Origin: Rhodobacterales bacterium
GTDB lineage: Bacteria; Pseudomonadota; Alphaproteobacteria; Rhodobacterales; Rhodobacteraceae
Assembly: GCA_030540655.1 (NCBI GenBank)
Contig: JAUNVT010000018.1
Span: 1 to 36,004 of the forward strand
Direction: 5' to 3'
DNA length: 36,004 nt
Shown: positions 1 to 11,413 of the stretch, one piece after another
Layout: every line of letters begins with the position of its first letter
Position numbering within the stretch: position 1 is the first letter of the stretch
The notes under the pieces: model-generated
What the model was told of the DNA's origin: nothing
The model's database searches: none
What the model saw: the letters and a program-made list of their open reading frames with translations, nothing else
Translations under genes and position numbers: made by a program

Positions 1-1
1 G

Positions 2-190
2 CCCTTCCGGAAGGGCGATGTCAGCGATGCGGGTTGGGTGCGGCAACTGCATTCCTACGCCCTGCTCCGCGGCAGCTTCTGCCCTGAGGCCAGGATTGCC
101 ACTCTGGGCGCCTGTATGGGGCGGCCCGAGCGGTGGATCGAATACGGTGCCGCACATATCCCGCAGAGGCAGAAGGCTCTGATGGGGTTG
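2..190 (+). pseudogene. IS110-family transposase fragment (decayed, cut by window edge)
   Basis: Read in the frame starting at base 2, this stretch gives a peptide that looks like the middle of an IS110-type transposase: a G-D-V-S-D acidic motif, then W-V-R-Q-L-H-S-Y-A-L-L-R-G-S-F, and later H-I-P-Q-R-Q-K-A-L. In intact relatives these correspond to the end of the DEDD nuclease domain and the H-I-Q-H-M-Q-K-A-L helix. Similarity stops near base 190. The expected continuation (M-N-x-Q-L...SDITG) is missing, and neither the rest of the N-terminal domain nor the C-terminal serine-containing domain is present to the right. The frame stays open to base 457 but no longer resembles a transposase. I infer an old truncated insertion whose other part lies left of the window or is lost. 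The family assignment is from memory of the motif pattern. Confidence 0.65.
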
Positions 191-1994
<1,804 letters not shown>

Positions 1995-1996
1995 TC

Positions 1997-3073
1997 ATGA
2001 TGAAGGATACCGCCCCCGAGGCCGTGGCCATCTGGCAGCAATCCGAGCCGCTGGAATGTGTCTCGGTCATTCCTGAAATGCCTAATACGGCGTCCTTCAC
2101 CTTTCGGGCGCCTTCGGGTGCGATATTCGATTTTCGGCCCGGCCAGTTCCTAACCTTGGAACTGCCGGTGCCGGGGGGCACGGTGCATCGCACCTATACG
2201 ATCTCCTCCTCGCCTTCGCGGCCGCGCTCGATCACCATCACGGCCAAGGCGCAGGCCGGCAGCATCGGCACCCGCTGGATGCTGGATCATCTGGTGCCCG
2301 GCATGACGCTGCGCGCGATGGGGCCCGCCGGGCTGTTCAGCCATATTGAGGCTGCGGCAGATAAATACCTGTTCATCTCGGCCGGGTCGGGGATCACGCC
2401 GATGATGTCCATGACCACATGGATGTTCGATCTGGGAACGCCTGCGGACATCGTTTTCATCAATTGCGCGCGTCGCCCCTCCGAGATCATCTTCCGTAAT
2501 CGGCTGGAACATATGGCCAGCCGCGTTCCCGGTATCGATCTGCACTGGGTGGTCGAGGCGCCGGACCTGTATGCGCCCTGGACCGGGTACCGCGGACAGA
2601 TCAACCAACTCATGCTGGGTCTGATGGCCCCCGATTATCTGGAGCGCGAGGTCTACTGCTGCGGGCCCGGCCCGTTCATGCAGGCGGTGCGCGAGGCGCT
2701 TCAGGGCCTGGGTTTCGATATGGATCACTATCATCAGGAAAGCTTTCAGGCGCCTGTCGCGGTACCCTCCGATATTGTGCCCCTCGATGATGTCGTCCCG
2801 CAGGAGGATACCGGCGCCGAAATTACCTTTGCTCTCTCGGGAGTTACTACCAAGGTGCCGGAAACCGACACGATTCTTGCTGCGGCCAAGGCAGCGGGTC
2901 TGAACATCCCCTCGGGCTGCACATTCGGTGTTTGTGGCACCTGCAGGATCCGCAAGACGGCGGGCGATGTGCACATGGTGCATAACGGCGGCATCTCCGA
3001 CGACGATATTGCCGACGGCTATATCCTCGCCTGTTGCTCGCATCCGATGGGGGCTGTCACAGTGGACGTTTAG
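1997..3073 (+). CDS. gbcB: Glycine betaine monooxygenase reductase subunit (GbcB-type ferredoxin reductase)
   Basis: This 358-residue flavin reductase passes electrons from NAD(P)H to the Rieske oxygenase encoded upstream. Domain order is FAD-binding ([10 protein letters not shown] at 65-74), NAD-binding (G-S-G-I-T-P at 130-135 and C-C-G-P-G-P-F-M later), and a C-terminal plant-type [2Fe-2S] ferredoxin. The ferredoxin ligands are Cys308, Cys313, Cys316 and a Cys pair at 346/347. An open frame extends upstream to 1937, but I chose ATG 1997 because GGCGGAG (1985-1991) lies five bases before it and the gbcA stop is at 1992-1994. A second ATG follows immediately at 2000. The gene is two bases downstream of gbcA and surely co-transcribed. 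It converges with the parA-like gene, leaving only 17 bp between the stops. Confidence 0.87.
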   Translation: MMKDTAPEAVAIWQQSEPLECVSVIPEMPNTASFTFRAPSGAIFDFRPGQFLTLELPVPGGTVHRTYTISSSPSRPRSITITAKAQAGSIGTRWMLDHLVPGMTLRAMGPAGLFSHIEAAADKYLFISAGSGITPMMSMTTWMFDLGTPADIVFINCARRPSEIIFRNRLEHMASRVPGIDLHWVVEAPDLYAPWTGYRGQINQLMLGLMAPDYLEREVYCCGPGPFMQAVREALQGLGFDMDHYHQESFQAPVAVPSDIVPLDDVVPQEDTGAEITFALSGVTTKVPETDTILAAAKAAGLNIPSGCTFGVCGTCRIRKTAGDVHMVHNGGISDDDIADGYILACCSHPMGAVTVDV

Positions 3074-3087
3074 CCGCTGCGCCGGCT
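3072..3087. terminator. Weak hairpin between gbcB and the ParA-like gene
   Basis: AGCCG at 3072-3076 can pair with CGGCT at 3083-3087 around a six-base loop, in the 17-bp gap between two convergent genes. The stem is short and there is no T-run on either side, so its role as a bidirectional terminator is a guess from position. Confidence 0.25.
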
Positions 3088-3090
3088 GCT

Positions 3091-3726
3091 CTATGCCTGA
3101 AGATAGTCCAGAATTTCCTGCGTCAGCGCGGCCACCTCATCGCTCGCCAGGCTTTTCGGGTCGGCGTCGCGCACGCCCTGGCCCCGGCCCAGCGCCTCGG
3201 CATAGATGATCCTGTTCGCCAGCGTGCTTCTGGCGAGATCCGCATCGATCTTGGCGGCCTCCTCGGCGACTTCCGCGCCCAGATTGGTGCCGGCGCGGGT
3301 GCGGTTCAGGACCAGCATCGCGGGCGTGCTTGCCCGCCCGGCCAGATCCAGCACGCTTTCAGTGGCCCACAGATCGACATGGCTGGTCGCAACCGGCACC
3401 AGAACCAGTGTCGCCTTGCGCAGCGCGGGCCGCAGATCGCTGTCAGCCTTGGGGGGCGTGTCCACCAGAACGAAATCATAGGCGCTCGCCAGCTTGCCCG
3501 CCTCGTAATCCACGCCCCAGGCAGAAGCGGTGGAGAATTCCATCCCCGGATCGGGCATCACCTCGCGCCGGGTCATGAACCACCGGCCAAGGCTGCCTTG
3601 CGGATCGGTGTCGATCACTGCAACGCTGTATCCCCGGGCCGCAAGCTCCACCGCGAGGTTTACCGTCAACGTCGTCTTGCCCGCGCCACCCTTTTGCTGG
3701 GCAACTGTGATTACTTTGCCGGTCAT
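3091..3726 (-). CDS. ParA/MinD-family ATPase, orphan
   Basis: The 211-residue protein has the deviant Walker A box K-G-G-A-G-K-T-T at residues 12-19, a D-T-D-P-Q-G-S switch motif near 38-44 and the L-V-D-T-P-P Walker B region. These are hallmarks of ParA-type ATPases that dimerise with ATP and position cargo such as chromosome origins, plasmids or chemoreceptor clusters. It is short and has no N-terminal DNA-binding extension, so it resembles small chromosomal orphan ParA proteins rather than plasmid ParA. No parB-like gene or parS-like repeat is seen nearby, so the cargo is unknown. The ATG at 3726 is preceded by GCGGAG about eight bases upstream. It is divergent from pyrC across 180 bp. Confidence 0.82.
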   Translation of the reverse strand: MTGKVITVAQQKGGAGKTTLTVNLAVELAARGYSVAVIDTDPQGSLGRWFMTRREVMPDPGMEFSTASAWGVDYEAGKLASAYDFVLVDTPPKADSDLRPALRKATLVLVPVATSHVDLWATESVLDLAGRASTPAMLVLNRTRAGTNLGAEVAEEAAKIDADLARSTLANRIIYAEALGRGQGVRDADPKSLASDEVAALTQEILDYLQA

Positions 3727-3906
3727 GCTTATCTCCGCTCAGCCGCGCCGCGCCGCAGCATTGCACAACCTTCCGTTAAAAGCACCATCCTAAATCAGAC
3801 AGGCGGGACATGCCACCGGGCTGCCTGCCCCCGTCGGGTACAATCGGTCATCGCAATTCGGCAGAGCCCACTGGCGCGACGCGCGCCGATCGGCTATGCG
3901 CGGCGT

Positions 3907-4953
3907 ATGGAACATCTGACCCTGCGCACACCCGATGACTGGCATCTGCATCTGCGCGATGGCGCCATGCTGCGCGCGGTACTGCCTTGGACAGCAGCGC
4001 ATTTCGCGCGCGCCATCATCATGCCCAACCTCGTGCCGCCCGTCGTGACCGGTGCCGATGCCGCCGCCTACCGCGCGCGTATTCTGGCCGCCCTGCCCGA
4101 TGGGGCGGAGTTCACCCCGCTGATGACCCTTTACCTGACCGAGGATACGGACCCGGATGATGTCGCCGCCGCGCATGAATCGGGTCTGATAACGGCGGTC
4201 AAGCTTTATCCCGCGGGGGCCACCACCAATTCGGCCAGCGGCGTTTCCGATCTGGCGAAGGTGCAGGGCGTGCTTGAACGCATGGCGGAAATTGGCCTGC
4301 CGCTCTGTGTGCATGGCGAAGTCACCGATCCTTCGGTCGATATCTTTGACCGCGAGGCAGCTTTCATCGATCGCGTTCTGGACCCGCTGCGCCGCCGCCT
4401 GCCCGACTTGCGCGTCGTGCTGGAGCATATCACCACCTCTCAGGGCGTGGATTATGTCAAGGCGCATGACGCGGGTCTTGGCGGCACGATCACCACGCAT
4501 CATCTGGTCATCAACCGCAACCACATCCTCGCCGGCGGCATCCGCCCGCATTATTATTGCCTTCCCGTAGCCAAGCGCGAGGAGCACCGGCTGGCTCTGC
4601 GCGCGGCAGCCACCTCGGGGGATGCCCGGTTCTTCCTTGGCACCGACAGCGCGCCGCATACGGATCCGGCCAAGCTGCAACCCTGCGGCTGCGCCGGCTG
4701 TTTCACCGCGCCGAACACGATGCCCGTTCTTGCGCATGTGTTCGAGGAGGAAATCGCACTGGACCGGCTGGAAGCTTTCGCCTCGCTGAACGGCCCGGCC
4801 TTTTACGGGGTGGCGCCGAACGATGGCACCCTGACGCTGGAACGTGGCGCGCCCGATCTGCCTCCGCAGATCGACACAGGGGACGGCGCGGTGACCGTTT
4901 TCGATCCGGGTTTCACACCGCGCTGGCGCGTCACCGCCCGGTCTGCCGGCTGA
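3907..4953 (+). CDS. pyrC: Dihydroorotase
   Basis: The enzyme cyclises N-carbamoyl-L-aspartate to dihydroorotate, the third step of de novo pyrimidine synthesis. At 348 residues it matches the E. coli-type (class II) PyrC. Metal-binding H-L-H-L-R-D-G is at residues 13-19 (His13, His15), the likely carboxylated lysine is Lys99 in A-V-K-L-Y-P-A-G, and later histidines sit in C-V-H-G-E-V, L-E-H-I-T-T and [10 protein letters not shown]. The catalytic aspartate is in L-G-T-D-S-A-P-H. The frame is open far upstream (from 3034), but homology begins at ATG 3907 ([12 protein letters not shown]). No good ribosome binding site is visible before it. pyrE follows after 43 bp, so the two probably form an operon. 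Confidence 0.95.
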   Translation: MEHLTLRTPDDWHLHLRDGAMLRAVLPWTAAHFARAIIMPNLVPPVVTGADAAAYRARILAALPDGAEFTPLMTLYLTEDTDPDDVAAAHESGLITAVKLYPAGATTNSASGVSDLAKVQGVLERMAEIGLPLCVHGEVTDPSVDIFDREAAFIDRVLDPLRRRLPDLRVVLEHITTSQGVDYVKAHDAGLGGTITTHHLVINRNHILAGGIRPHYYCLPVAKREEHRLALRAAATSGDARFFLGTDSAPHTDPAKLQPCGCAGCFTAPNTMPVLAHVFEEEIALDRLEAFASLNGPAFYGVAPNDGTLTLERGAPDLPPQIDTGDGAVTVFDPGFTPRWRVTARSAG

Positions 4954-4996
4954 CGCGCGTTCCAGCCGACACGCCCAAACCACAAGGACCGCCCAG

Positions 4997-5671
4997 ATGA
5001 TCCCCAGCGCCTATCCCCCCGCCGAAGAAATCGCCCGCCTGACCGCGCGAATGCTGCTGGAAATCGAGGCCGTCCACTTCAACGCGGAAACACCCTATAT
5101 CTACTCCTCCGGCTTGCCCGGACCGACCTATATCGACTGCCGCAAGCTGATATCCTACCCCCGCATCCGCAGCACGCTGATGGATTTCCTCGCGGTGACG
5201 GTGATGCGGAATGCGGGGCTGGAGGCGTTCGACAATATTGCCGGAGGCGAGACCGCAGGCATACCGTTCGCGGCACTGATGGCCGAGCGGATGGCCCTGC
5301 CGATGACCTATGTGCGCAAAAAGCCCAAGGGGCATGGCCGCGGCGCCCGTATCGAAGGCACCATGTCTGAGGGCCAGCGCGTGCTGCTGGTCGAGGATCT
5401 GACCACCGATGGCGGCTCGAAAATCGGTTTCGTGGACGCGATCCGCGAGACGGGGGCAACTTGCGCGCACACCGCTGTCATCTTCTACTATGGGATTTTT
5501 CCCGACACGGTTCCCACGCTGGAAAAACACGGGATCGCGCTGCACCACCTCTGCACATGGTGGGACGTGCTGGCCGAGGCCCGCCTTCAGGGCACCTTTG
5601 ATGACGCCACGCTGAGCGAGGTCGAGACATTCCTGAAAGCCCCCCGCACCTGGCAGGAGGCGCGCGCCTAG
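4997..5671 (+). CDS. pyrE: Orotate phosphoribosyltransferase
   Basis: This 224-residue enzyme joins orotate to PRPP to make orotidine 5'-monophosphate, the step after dihydroorotate oxidation in pyrimidine synthesis. The PRPP-binding loop is [14 protein letters not shown], and the flexible catalytic loop region contains [10 protein letters not shown]. An N-terminal [10 protein letters not shown] stretch is typical of the alphaproteobacterial form. The start at 4997 lies 43 bp after pyrC on the same strand. The product fits its neighbour's pathway, so the function is secure. Confidence 0.95.
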   Translation: MIPSAYPPAEEIARLTARMLLEIEAVHFNAETPYIYSSGLPGPTYIDCRKLISYPRIRSTLMDFLAVTVMRNAGLEAFDNIAGGETAGIPFAALMAERMALPMTYVRKKPKGHGRGARIEGTMSEGQRVLLVEDLTTDGGSKIGFVDAIRETGATCAHTAVIFYYGIFPDTVPTLEKHGIALHHLCTWWDVLAEARLQGTFDDATLSEVETFLKAPRTWQEARA

Positions 5672-5678
5672 GCGGCGC
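5664..5678 (+). terminator. Possible short hairpin at the pyrE stop
   Basis: GCGCC (5664-5668) can pair with GGCGC (5674-5678) across the pyrE stop codon, with a five-base loop, followed by ATTTCTGC. The stem is short and the T content downstream is modest. It might end the pyrCE transcript before dnaB. Confidence 0.25.
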
Positions 5679-5758
5679 ATTTCTGCAACATCCGGATGCC
5701 TTCTGCTGTCCCTACGTGCCGGAATGTGACCGCAAAACCACCCACAGGTTTATACAAT

Positions 5759-5788
5759 TTGCAACGGCACGGCCGCTCCGTCTATGAC
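5759..5788 (+). promoter_or_regulatory. Candidate sigma-70 promoter for dnaB
   Basis: TTGCAA at 5759-5764 and TATGAC at 5783-5788 are separated by 18 bp, inside the only AT-rich part of the 143-bp pyrE-dnaB gap. The -10 box is 26 bp upstream of the dnaB start. This rests on consensus matching by eye only. Confidence 0.35.
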
Positions 5789-5814
5789 AGCACCGCGAGG
5801 CACCGGAGAATGAC

Positions 5815-7329
5815 ATGACCGAAATCATCCGTTTCAACGCCAGCGGCACCGCCGCTGGAACCGAGATCCGCGCTGCCGACACCATGCCGCATTCGATCGA
5901 GGCCGAGCAGCAGCTTCTGGGCGCGATCCTGACCAATAACGATGTGTTCGACCGCATCGCCAGCATCATCGGCCCGCAGCATTTCTATGACCCTGTTCAT
6001 GCCCGCATTTTCGAGACGGCCGCCGCCCGTATCGCCAAGAACAACCTCGCCTCCCCCGTCACGCTCAAGGCATTTCTGGAGGAGGATGAAGGGCTGAAGG
6101 AACTGGGCGGCCCCGCCTATCTGGTCAATCTGGCGGGTGCCGCGATCAGCTCCTACGCGGTGCGCGATTACGCGCAGATGATCTATGATCTTGCGATTCG
6201 CCGCCAATTGATCGCGCTGGGCCATGACATTGCCGGCAAGGCCGCGCAGATGAATGTCGACAGCGAGCCGAAGGACCAGATCGTCGAGGCCGAGCAGCAG
6301 CTATACAAGCTGAGCGAGCAGGGGCAGGTCGACAGCGGATTTCAGAGCTTTCTCAGGGCAGTAACGGACGCGGTCAATGTGGCCAATGCTGCCTATCAGC
6401 GCGAAGGCGGAATGGCGGGCATTTCGACCGGGCTGATCGACATGGACAAGAAACTTGGCGGGCTGCACAAATCCGACCTTCTGATTCTTGCGGGGCGCCC
6501 TTCCATGGGCAAGACATCGCTCGCTACGAATCTCGCCTTCAACATTGCCAAGGCATATAAACGCGGCACGCTGCCCGATGGCACAGAAGGGTCGATCGAG
6601 GGCGGCGTTGTCGGGTTTTATTCGCTTGAAATGAGTGCCGAGCAACTGGCGGCGCGCGTGCTGTCGGAAGCCTCCGAAGTGCCCAGCGAACAGATCCGCC
6701 GCGGTGATATGACCGAGGGCGAATTCCGCCGCTTTGTCGAGGCGGCCAAGCAGCTTGAATCCTGTCCGCTCTATATCGATGACACGCCTGCCTTGCCGAT
6801 CAGCCAGTTGGCCGCGCGGGCGCGCCGTTTGAAGCGCACCCACGGGCTGGACGTGCTGATCGTGGATTACCTGCAACTGGTCCGCGGCACCGGCCGCAGC
6901 GAGAACCGCGTCAACGAGATTTCCGAGATCACCATGGGTCTCAAGGCCATTGCCAAGGAACTGGACATCCCCGTGGTCGCCCTGTCGCAGCTGTCGCGCC
7001 AGGTTGAAAGCCGTGAGGACAAGCGCCCGCAACTTTCGGACCTGCGCGAATCAGGCTCCATTGAACAGGATGCGGATGTGGTGATGTTCGTCTTCCGCGA
7101 GGAATACTATGTCGAGCGGGAGAAACCCTCGGATGACCGTCTGGATGAAATGGCCGCCTGGCAGGACCGGATGGAGCGGCTGCACGGCAAGGCCGAGGTC
7201 ATCATCGGCAAACAGCGTCACGGCCCTATCGGTTCAATCGAGCTGAGCTTTGAAGGGCGCTTTACCCGGTTCGGCAATCTGGTGCAGCCTTGGCAGACAG
7301 GTGGCAACGGCAGCGATCAGGAGTTCTGA
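5815..7329 (+). CDS. dnaB: Replicative DNA helicase DnaB
   Basis: This is the hexameric 5'-3' helicase that unwinds the chromosome fork and recruits DnaG primase. At 504 residues it has the normal length. The N-terminal domain opens with [16 protein letters not shown], the standard DnaB signature. Walker A is G-R-P-S-M-G-K-T (Lys233), Walker B is in L-I-V-D-Y-L-Q-L, and motif H4 is [10 protein letters not shown] with [13 protein letters not shown] following. No intein is present, although DnaB is a common intein site. The ATG at 5815 has GGAG about six bases upstream. A three-codon ATG-ACA-TGA frame overlaps the start at 5810, probably by chance. Confidence 0.97.
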   Translation: MTEIIRFNASGTAAGTEIRAADTMPHSIEAEQQLLGAILTNNDVFDRIASIIGPQHFYDPVHARIFETAAARIAKNNLASPVTLKAFLEEDEGLKELGGPAYLVNLAGAAISSYAVRDYAQMIYDLAIRRQLIALGHDIAGKAAQMNVDSEPKDQIVEAEQQLYKLSEQGQVDSGFQSFLRAVTDAVNVANAAYQREGGMAGISTGLIDMDKKLGGLHKSDLLILAGRPSMGKTSLATNLAFNIAKAYKRGTLPDGTEGSIEGGVVGFYSLEMSAEQLAARVLSEASEVPSEQIRRGDMTEGEFRRFVEAAKQLESCPLYIDDTPALPISQLAARARRLKRTHGLDVLIVDYLQLVRGTGRSENRVNEISEITMGLKAIAKELDIPVVALSQLSRQVESREDKRPQLSDLRESGSIEQDADVVMFVFREEYYVEREKPSDDRLDEMAAWQDRMERLHGKAEVIIGKQRHGPIGSIELSFEGRFTRFGNLVQPWQTGGNGSDQEF

Positions 7330-7420
7330 TGCCACGTCCCTTGCCGGCCTTCACCCGCTGCCTGTCGGTTACGCATGGTTTGGGGTTGACCCGGCGCGCA
7401 CCGCTGTCAGAACGTCGGCC

Positions 7421-8458
7421 ATGAGCACAGCCACCCTTACAATCGATCTCGGCGCGCTGACTTCGAACTGGTCGGCGCTTGCCGCCATGGGCCAGGCCGA
7501 AGCCGGGGCGGTGGTCAAGGGCGACGGCTATGGCCTCGGCGCGGCGCGGGTGGGCCGCGCTTTGGCCAAGGCGGGCGCGCGCACGTTCTTTGTCGCCGTC
7601 GCTGAAGAAGGCGTGGCCCTGCGGCAGGCGCTGGGGCCGGGTCCGGTGATCTACATCCTGTCGGGCCATATGGCCGGGGATGCAGACATGCTGGGTGATC
7701 TGGACCTGACCCCGATCCTGAATTCGCTGGACCAGATGATTCGCCACCTGGAGGCTTTGCCAAGCCATCCTTTTGGCCTGCAACTGGACACAGGGATGAA
7801 CAGGCTTGGGATGGAGCCGAACGAATGGGCGGCGGTCCGCGACATTGCGGTGGCGCAGAATCCGCAACTGATCATCAGTCATCTGGCCTGCGGAGACCAA
7901 TCGGGCGCGGCGATGAACACGCAGCAGCTGAGCACATTCCGACAGATGACCGCTGGTCTGGACTGCCCTCTGAGTCTGGCCAATACAGGCGGCATCCTGC
8001 TGGACAAGGCGTATCACTTCGATGTCACGCGCCCCGGCATCGGGCTTTATGGCGGGCTGCCTTTCGCGCGGGCGCGCCCCGTCGTGTCGCTGGATATTCC
8101 CGTGATCCAGTGCCGCGACGTCGCCCCCGGCGAGGCGGTGGGATACCAGGGCGCGTGGCGCGCGCGCCGACCCAGCCGCGTCGCAACGCTTGGTGCGGGC
8201 TATGCCGACGGCATCCTGCGCTGTCTGGGAGATCGGATAGATGTCTGGGCCGATGATGTGCGCTGTCCGGTGATCGGACGCATTTCGATGGATCTGATTT
8301 GCGTTGATGTGACCGACACCTCCAGCGATCCGCGCAGCGTCGCGCTCCTCGGCCCGCAGCAAGGCATCGAGACGCTGGCCGAAGCGGCCGGAACCGTCGG
8401 ATATGAGATCCTCACCTCAATGTCGCCGCGCTATACAAGGCGATACCTCGGCGGATGA
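7421..8458 (+). CDS. alr: Alanine racemase
   Basis: This pyridoxal-phosphate enzyme interconverts L- and D-alanine for peptidoglycan synthesis. It has 345 residues from ATG 7421, where the family's N-terminus ([10 protein letters not shown]) begins, although the frame is open back to 7250. The PLP lysine is Lys33 in [10 protein letters not shown]. The second catalytic base is Tyr261 in [16 protein letters not shown] and R-P-G-I-G-L-Y-G-G are also present. It lies 91 bp after dnaB and its TGA overlaps the mlaE start (ATGA), tying it to the downstream transporter genes. Confidence 0.93.
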   Translation: MSTATLTIDLGALTSNWSALAAMGQAEAGAVVKGDGYGLGAARVGRALAKAGARTFFVAVAEEGVALRQALGPGPVIYILSGHMAGDADMLGDLDLTPILNSLDQMIRHLEALPSHPFGLQLDTGMNRLGMEPNEWAAVRDIAVAQNPQLIISHLACGDQSGAAMNTQQLSTFRQMTAGLDCPLSLANTGGILLDKAYHFDVTRPGIGLYGGLPFARARPVVSLDIPVIQCRDVAPGEAVGYQGAWRARRPSRVATLGAGYADGILRCLGDRIDVWADDVRCPVIGRISMDLICVDVTDTSSDPRSVALLGPQQGIETLAEAAGTVGYEILTSMSPRYTRRYLGG

Positions 8459-9240
8459 CTTGGGTATTGCAGGCTCTCGCGCTCATTGGCCGCCATGTGT
8501 TTGCCGCATTGGCGGGGATCGGGCGTGTGGCGATCTTTGCCGCCTCTGCGGTCTTTCACCTTTTCCGCCCGCCATTTTACATGCGCGAGTTTGGCCACGC
8601 GCTTGTTCAGATCGGCTGGCTGTCGCTGCCGGTGGTGGGGCTGACTGCGCTTTTCACCGGCGGTGCGCTGGCGCTGCAAATCTACGCGGGCGGCGCGCGG
8701 TTCAATGCGGAGATGGTCGTGCCCTCCATTGTTGCCATCGGCCTGACACGCGAGCTCGGCCCCGTGCTTGGCGGTCTGATGGTGGCCGCGCGCGTCGCCT
8801 CCTCCATTGCCGCCGAAATCGGCACGATGAAGGTGACCGAGCAGATTGACGCGCTGACCACGCTCAGCACCGATCCGATGAAATACCTCACCCTGCCCCG
8901 CATTCTGGCCGCGACGCTGGCTGTGCCGTTGCTGGTGGGCGTGGGCGACGTGATTGGCGTCATGGGCGGGTTTCTGGTGGGCGTGGGCCGGCTGGAGTTC
9001 AATGCTGCGACCTATATGCACAATACTCTGGATTTTCTTCAGCTCTGGGACGTGCTGAGCGGGATGATCAAGGGGTCAGTCTTTGGCTTCATCGTGGCGT
9101 TGATGGGCTGCTATTACGGGATGCACTCAGGGCGCGGCGCGCAGGGCGTGGGCCGCGCGACCAAATCTGCGGTCGTCACATCCTCGGTGCTGATTCTGGC
9201 CAGCAACTATATCCTGACAGAGGTGTTCTTTTCGGCATGA
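8455..9240 (+). CDS. mlaE: MlaE-family ABC transporter permease
   Basis: This 261-residue integral membrane protein of the MlaE/YrbE family is the permease of lipid-trafficking ABC systems that move phospholipid between the inner membrane and periplasmic MCE proteins. Family signatures are [16 protein letters not shown] and [16 protein letters not shown]. Five or so hydrophobic segments are seen, with the start overlapping the alr stop by ATGA. The ATPase follows with another ATGA overlap. No MCE-domain (mlaD), mlaC or mlaB gene follows in the window, so partners must be encoded elsewhere. The symbol marks the family, and the transported lipid is not known. Confidence 0.85.
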   Translation: MTWVLQALALIGRHVFAALAGIGRVAIFAASAVFHLFRPPFYMREFGHALVQIGWLSLPVVGLTALFTGGALALQIYAGGARFNAEMVVPSIVAIGLTRELGPVLGGLMVAARVASSIAAEIGTMKVTEQIDALTTLSTDPMKYLTLPRILAATLAVPLLVGVGDVIGVMGGFLVGVGRLEFNAATYMHNTLDFLQLWDVLSGMIKGSVFGFIVALMGCYYGMHSGRGAQGVGRATKSAVVTSSVLILASNYILTEVFFSA

Positions 9241-9983
9241 TTACCCTTGCGGATGTGCGCAAATCCTTTGGCGGCAACCACGTGTTGCGGGGCGTGAACC
9301 TGACCTTGAACAGCGGCTCGTCCATGGTGATCATCGGCGGGTCGGGCACCGGAAAATCCATTCTGCTGAAATGCATCCTGGGGCTGGAGCGGCCCGACAG
9401 CGGTACGATCACACTGGATGGCCGGGATGTGACGCGCGGCAATCGCGATGCGTTCCTCGCGCGTTTCGGCATGCTGTTTCAGGGCGGCGCACTCTTTGAT
9501 TCGCTCCCCGTCTGGCAAAACGTCGCGTTCCGTCTGCTGCGCGGGGCGACAAAGCGGCCCGCGCCAGAGGCACGGGAGATCGCCATCGAGAAGCTGCGCC
9601 GGGTTGGGCTGACGCCGGATGCCGCGGATAAATTTCCGGCCGAGCTGTCGGGCGGCATGCAAAAACGTGTCGGCCTTGCCCGCGCCATTGCCGCCGAGCC
9701 CGAGATCATCTTTTTCGATGAGCCGACAACCGGCCTTGATCCGATCATGTCAGGCGTCATCAATGATCTCATCCGCGAGATCGTGGTCGAGATGGGGGTG
9801 ACAGCCATGACCATCACCCATGACATGACATCGGTGCGGGCGATCGCTGACAATGTCGCGATGCTGCATGACGGCGTGATAAAATGGACCGGCCCTGTGG
9901 GGGATATGGATGCCTCGAGGGATCCTTATCTGGACCAGTTCATCAATGGCCGCGCCACCGGCCCGATCGAGGCTGTGCGCTAA
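9237..9983 (+). CDS. mlaF: MlaF-family ABC transporter ATP-binding protein
   Basis: This 248-residue ABC ATPase powers the MlaE-type permease encoded just upstream. Walker A is G-G-S-G-T-G-K-S, the signature is L-S-G-G-M-Q-K-R-V-G-L-A-R-A (the G-G-M-Q-K-R variant is typical of MlaF), and Walker B is I-I-F-F-D-E-P-T-T-G-L-D-P. The switch histidine is in T-I-T-H-D-M. The start overlaps the permease stop by four bases, so the subunits are probably made by coupled translation. It is followed by radA after 42 bp. Confidence 0.88.
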   Translation: MITLADVRKSFGGNHVLRGVNLTLNSGSSMVIIGGSGTGKSILLKCILGLERPDSGTITLDGRDVTRGNRDAFLARFGMLFQGGALFDSLPVWQNVAFRLLRGATKRPAPEAREIAIEKLRRVGLTPDAADKFPAELSGGMQKRVGLARAIAAEPEIIFFDEPTTGLDPIMSGVINDLIREIVVEMGVTAMTITHDMTSVRAIADNVAMLHDGVIKWTGPVGDMDASRDPYLDQFINGRATGPIEAVR

Positions 9984-10025
9984 GCGCCGTTGACGCCTTG
10001 GGCCGCATCGGGCATCACGCCTCCC

Positions 10026-11393
10026 ATGGCGAAAAACCAACCGACATTCACCTGCACGGCCTGCGGCGCGGTCCATAACAAATGGTCCGGCCGCTGCGAT
10101 GCGTGCGGCGCGTGGAACACAATTCAGGAAGATGAGGGCCTCACTGCCGGGCCGGTTGCGGCCACGCTGGGCGCCAAACGCGGCACGGGCATGAAGCTGT
10201 CGAACCTTTCGGCCAGGGAAGCGCCGCCGCCCCGCACATCCTCGGGCATGGATGAGCTGGACCGGGTGCTGGGTGGCGGGCTCGTCCCAGCCTCGGCCAT
10301 CCTGGTGGGCGGAGATCCCGGCATCGGCAAATCGACCCTGCTACTTCAGGCGGCGGCCAGTTTTGCCGGTCGGGGTCTGAAGACGATCTACGTCTCGGGC
10401 GAGGAAGCCAGCGCACAGGTACGCATGCGTGCGGACAGGCTCGGCCTTTCGGGCGCCAATGTTCAGCTGGCCGCCGAAACCAACCTGCGCGACATCCTGA
10501 CCACCATGGAGGCTGAAAAGCCCGATCTGGTCGTCATCGATTCGATCCAGACCATGTGGCTCGATACCATCGGCAGCGCGCCGGGCAGCGTATCACAGGT
10601 CCGCGCCGCCGCGCATGAGCTGACCAGCTTTGCCAAGAGGCGCGGCGTCAGCGTCGTTCTGGTCGGCCATGTCACCAAGGACGGACAGATCGCCGGGCCG
10701 CGCGTGGTGGAACATATGGTCGACACTGTGCTTTATTTCGAAGGCGAGCGCGGGCATCAGTTCCGCATCCTGCGCGCGGTAAAAAACCGCTTTGGCCCCG
10801 CGGACGAGATCGGCGTATTCGAAATGACCGGTGCCGGGCTGGCGCAGGTCACCAACCCTTCGGCGCTGTTCCTGTCCGAACGGGGCAAGCCATCGCCCGG
10901 ATCGGTGGTCTTTGCGGGGATCGAAGGCACGCGCCCAGTCTTATGCGAATTGCAGGCGCTGGTTGCCCCTTCGCCCCATTCGCAGCCCCGCCGCGCGGTG
11001 GTGGGCTGGGACGGCGCCCGGCTGGCGATGATCCTCGCCGTCCTCGAATCGCGGGTCGGCATTCCCTTTGCGGGGCTTGATGTCTACCTGAACGTCGCGG
11101 GCGGCATGAAGATCACCGAACCGGCCGCCGATCTCGCGGTGGCCGCCGCGCTGCTTTCCGCGCGCGAGGATGCCGCCCTGCCCGCCGATACCGTCATTTT
11201 CGGAGAAATCAGCCTTTCCGGCGCGCTGCGCCCCGTGGGCCAGACCGAAAACAGGTTGAAAGAAGCGCAGAAACTTGGTTTTACCAGCGCCATCATCCCT
11301 GAGGGTGGCAAGCCCGGCGGAAAATCCGGGCTCAGGCTGACGCGCGCGGCGGATCTGACCGGCTTCGTGGGCGACACATTTGGCGCAGGATAG
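10026..11393 (+). CDS. radA: DNA repair protein RadA
   Basis: RadA is a RecA-like, DnaB-like helicase that extends D-loops and processes branched recombination intermediates. The 455-residue protein has all expected parts. There is an N-terminal C4 zinc finger (Cys10, Cys13, Cys24, Cys27), Walker A G-G-D-P-G-I-G-K-S-T (Lys102), the family motif K-N-R-F-G, and a C-terminal Lon-protease-like domain with G-E-I-S-L-S-G-A-L-R-P-V. The frame is open from 9990, but ATG 10026 (M-A-K-N-Q-P-T-F-T-C) puts the zinc finger at its normal distance from the start. It sits between mlaF and the CvpA-family gene on the same strand. Confidence 0.95.
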   Translation: MAKNQPTFTCTACGAVHNKWSGRCDACGAWNTIQEDEGLTAGPVAATLGAKRGTGMKLSNLSAREAPPPRTSSGMDELDRVLGGGLVPASAILVGGDPGIGKSTLLLQAAASFAGRGLKTIYVSGEEASAQVRMRADRLGLSGANVQLAAETNLRDILTTMEAEKPDLVVIDSIQTMWLDTIGSAPGSVSQVRAAAHELTSFAKRRGVSVVLVGHVTKDGQIAGPRVVEHMVDTVLYFEGERGHQFRILRAVKNRFGPADEIGVFEMTGAGLAQVTNPSALFLSERGKPSPGSVVFAGIEGTRPVLCELQALVAPSPHSQPRRAVVGWDGARLAMILAVLESRVGIPFAGLDVYLNVAGGMKITEPAADLAVAAALLSAREDAALPADTVIFGEISLSGALRPVGQTENRLKEAQKLGFTSAIIPEGGKPGGKSGLRLTRAADLTGFVGDTFGAG

Positions 11394-11413
11394 CGCATAA
11401 GGATCGAGGCGAC

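Noticed and set aside
1-16. Perfect palindrome GCCCTTCCGGAAGGGC at the window start, like a terminator stem
   Set aside because: It lies inside the transposase-like reading frame (P-F-R-K-G), has no loop or T-run, and is most simply chance within former coding DNA.
2150-3043. 297-codon minus-strand open frame over gbcB
   Set aside because: Shadow of gbcB, which carries clear FAD, NAD and ferredoxin motifs.
3790-4983. 397-codon minus-strand open frame over pyrC
   Set aside because: pyrC has all catalytic residues on the plus strand, and the antisense product shows no family features.
5810-5818. Three-codon ATG-ACA-TGA frame overlapping the dnaB start
   Set aside because: Could be imagined as a regulatory mini-frame, but such a short match is expected by chance and no other attenuator signal is seen.
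5815-7329. Possible intein or insertion in dnaB
   Set aside because: The protein has normal length and its Walker and H4 motifs are continuous.
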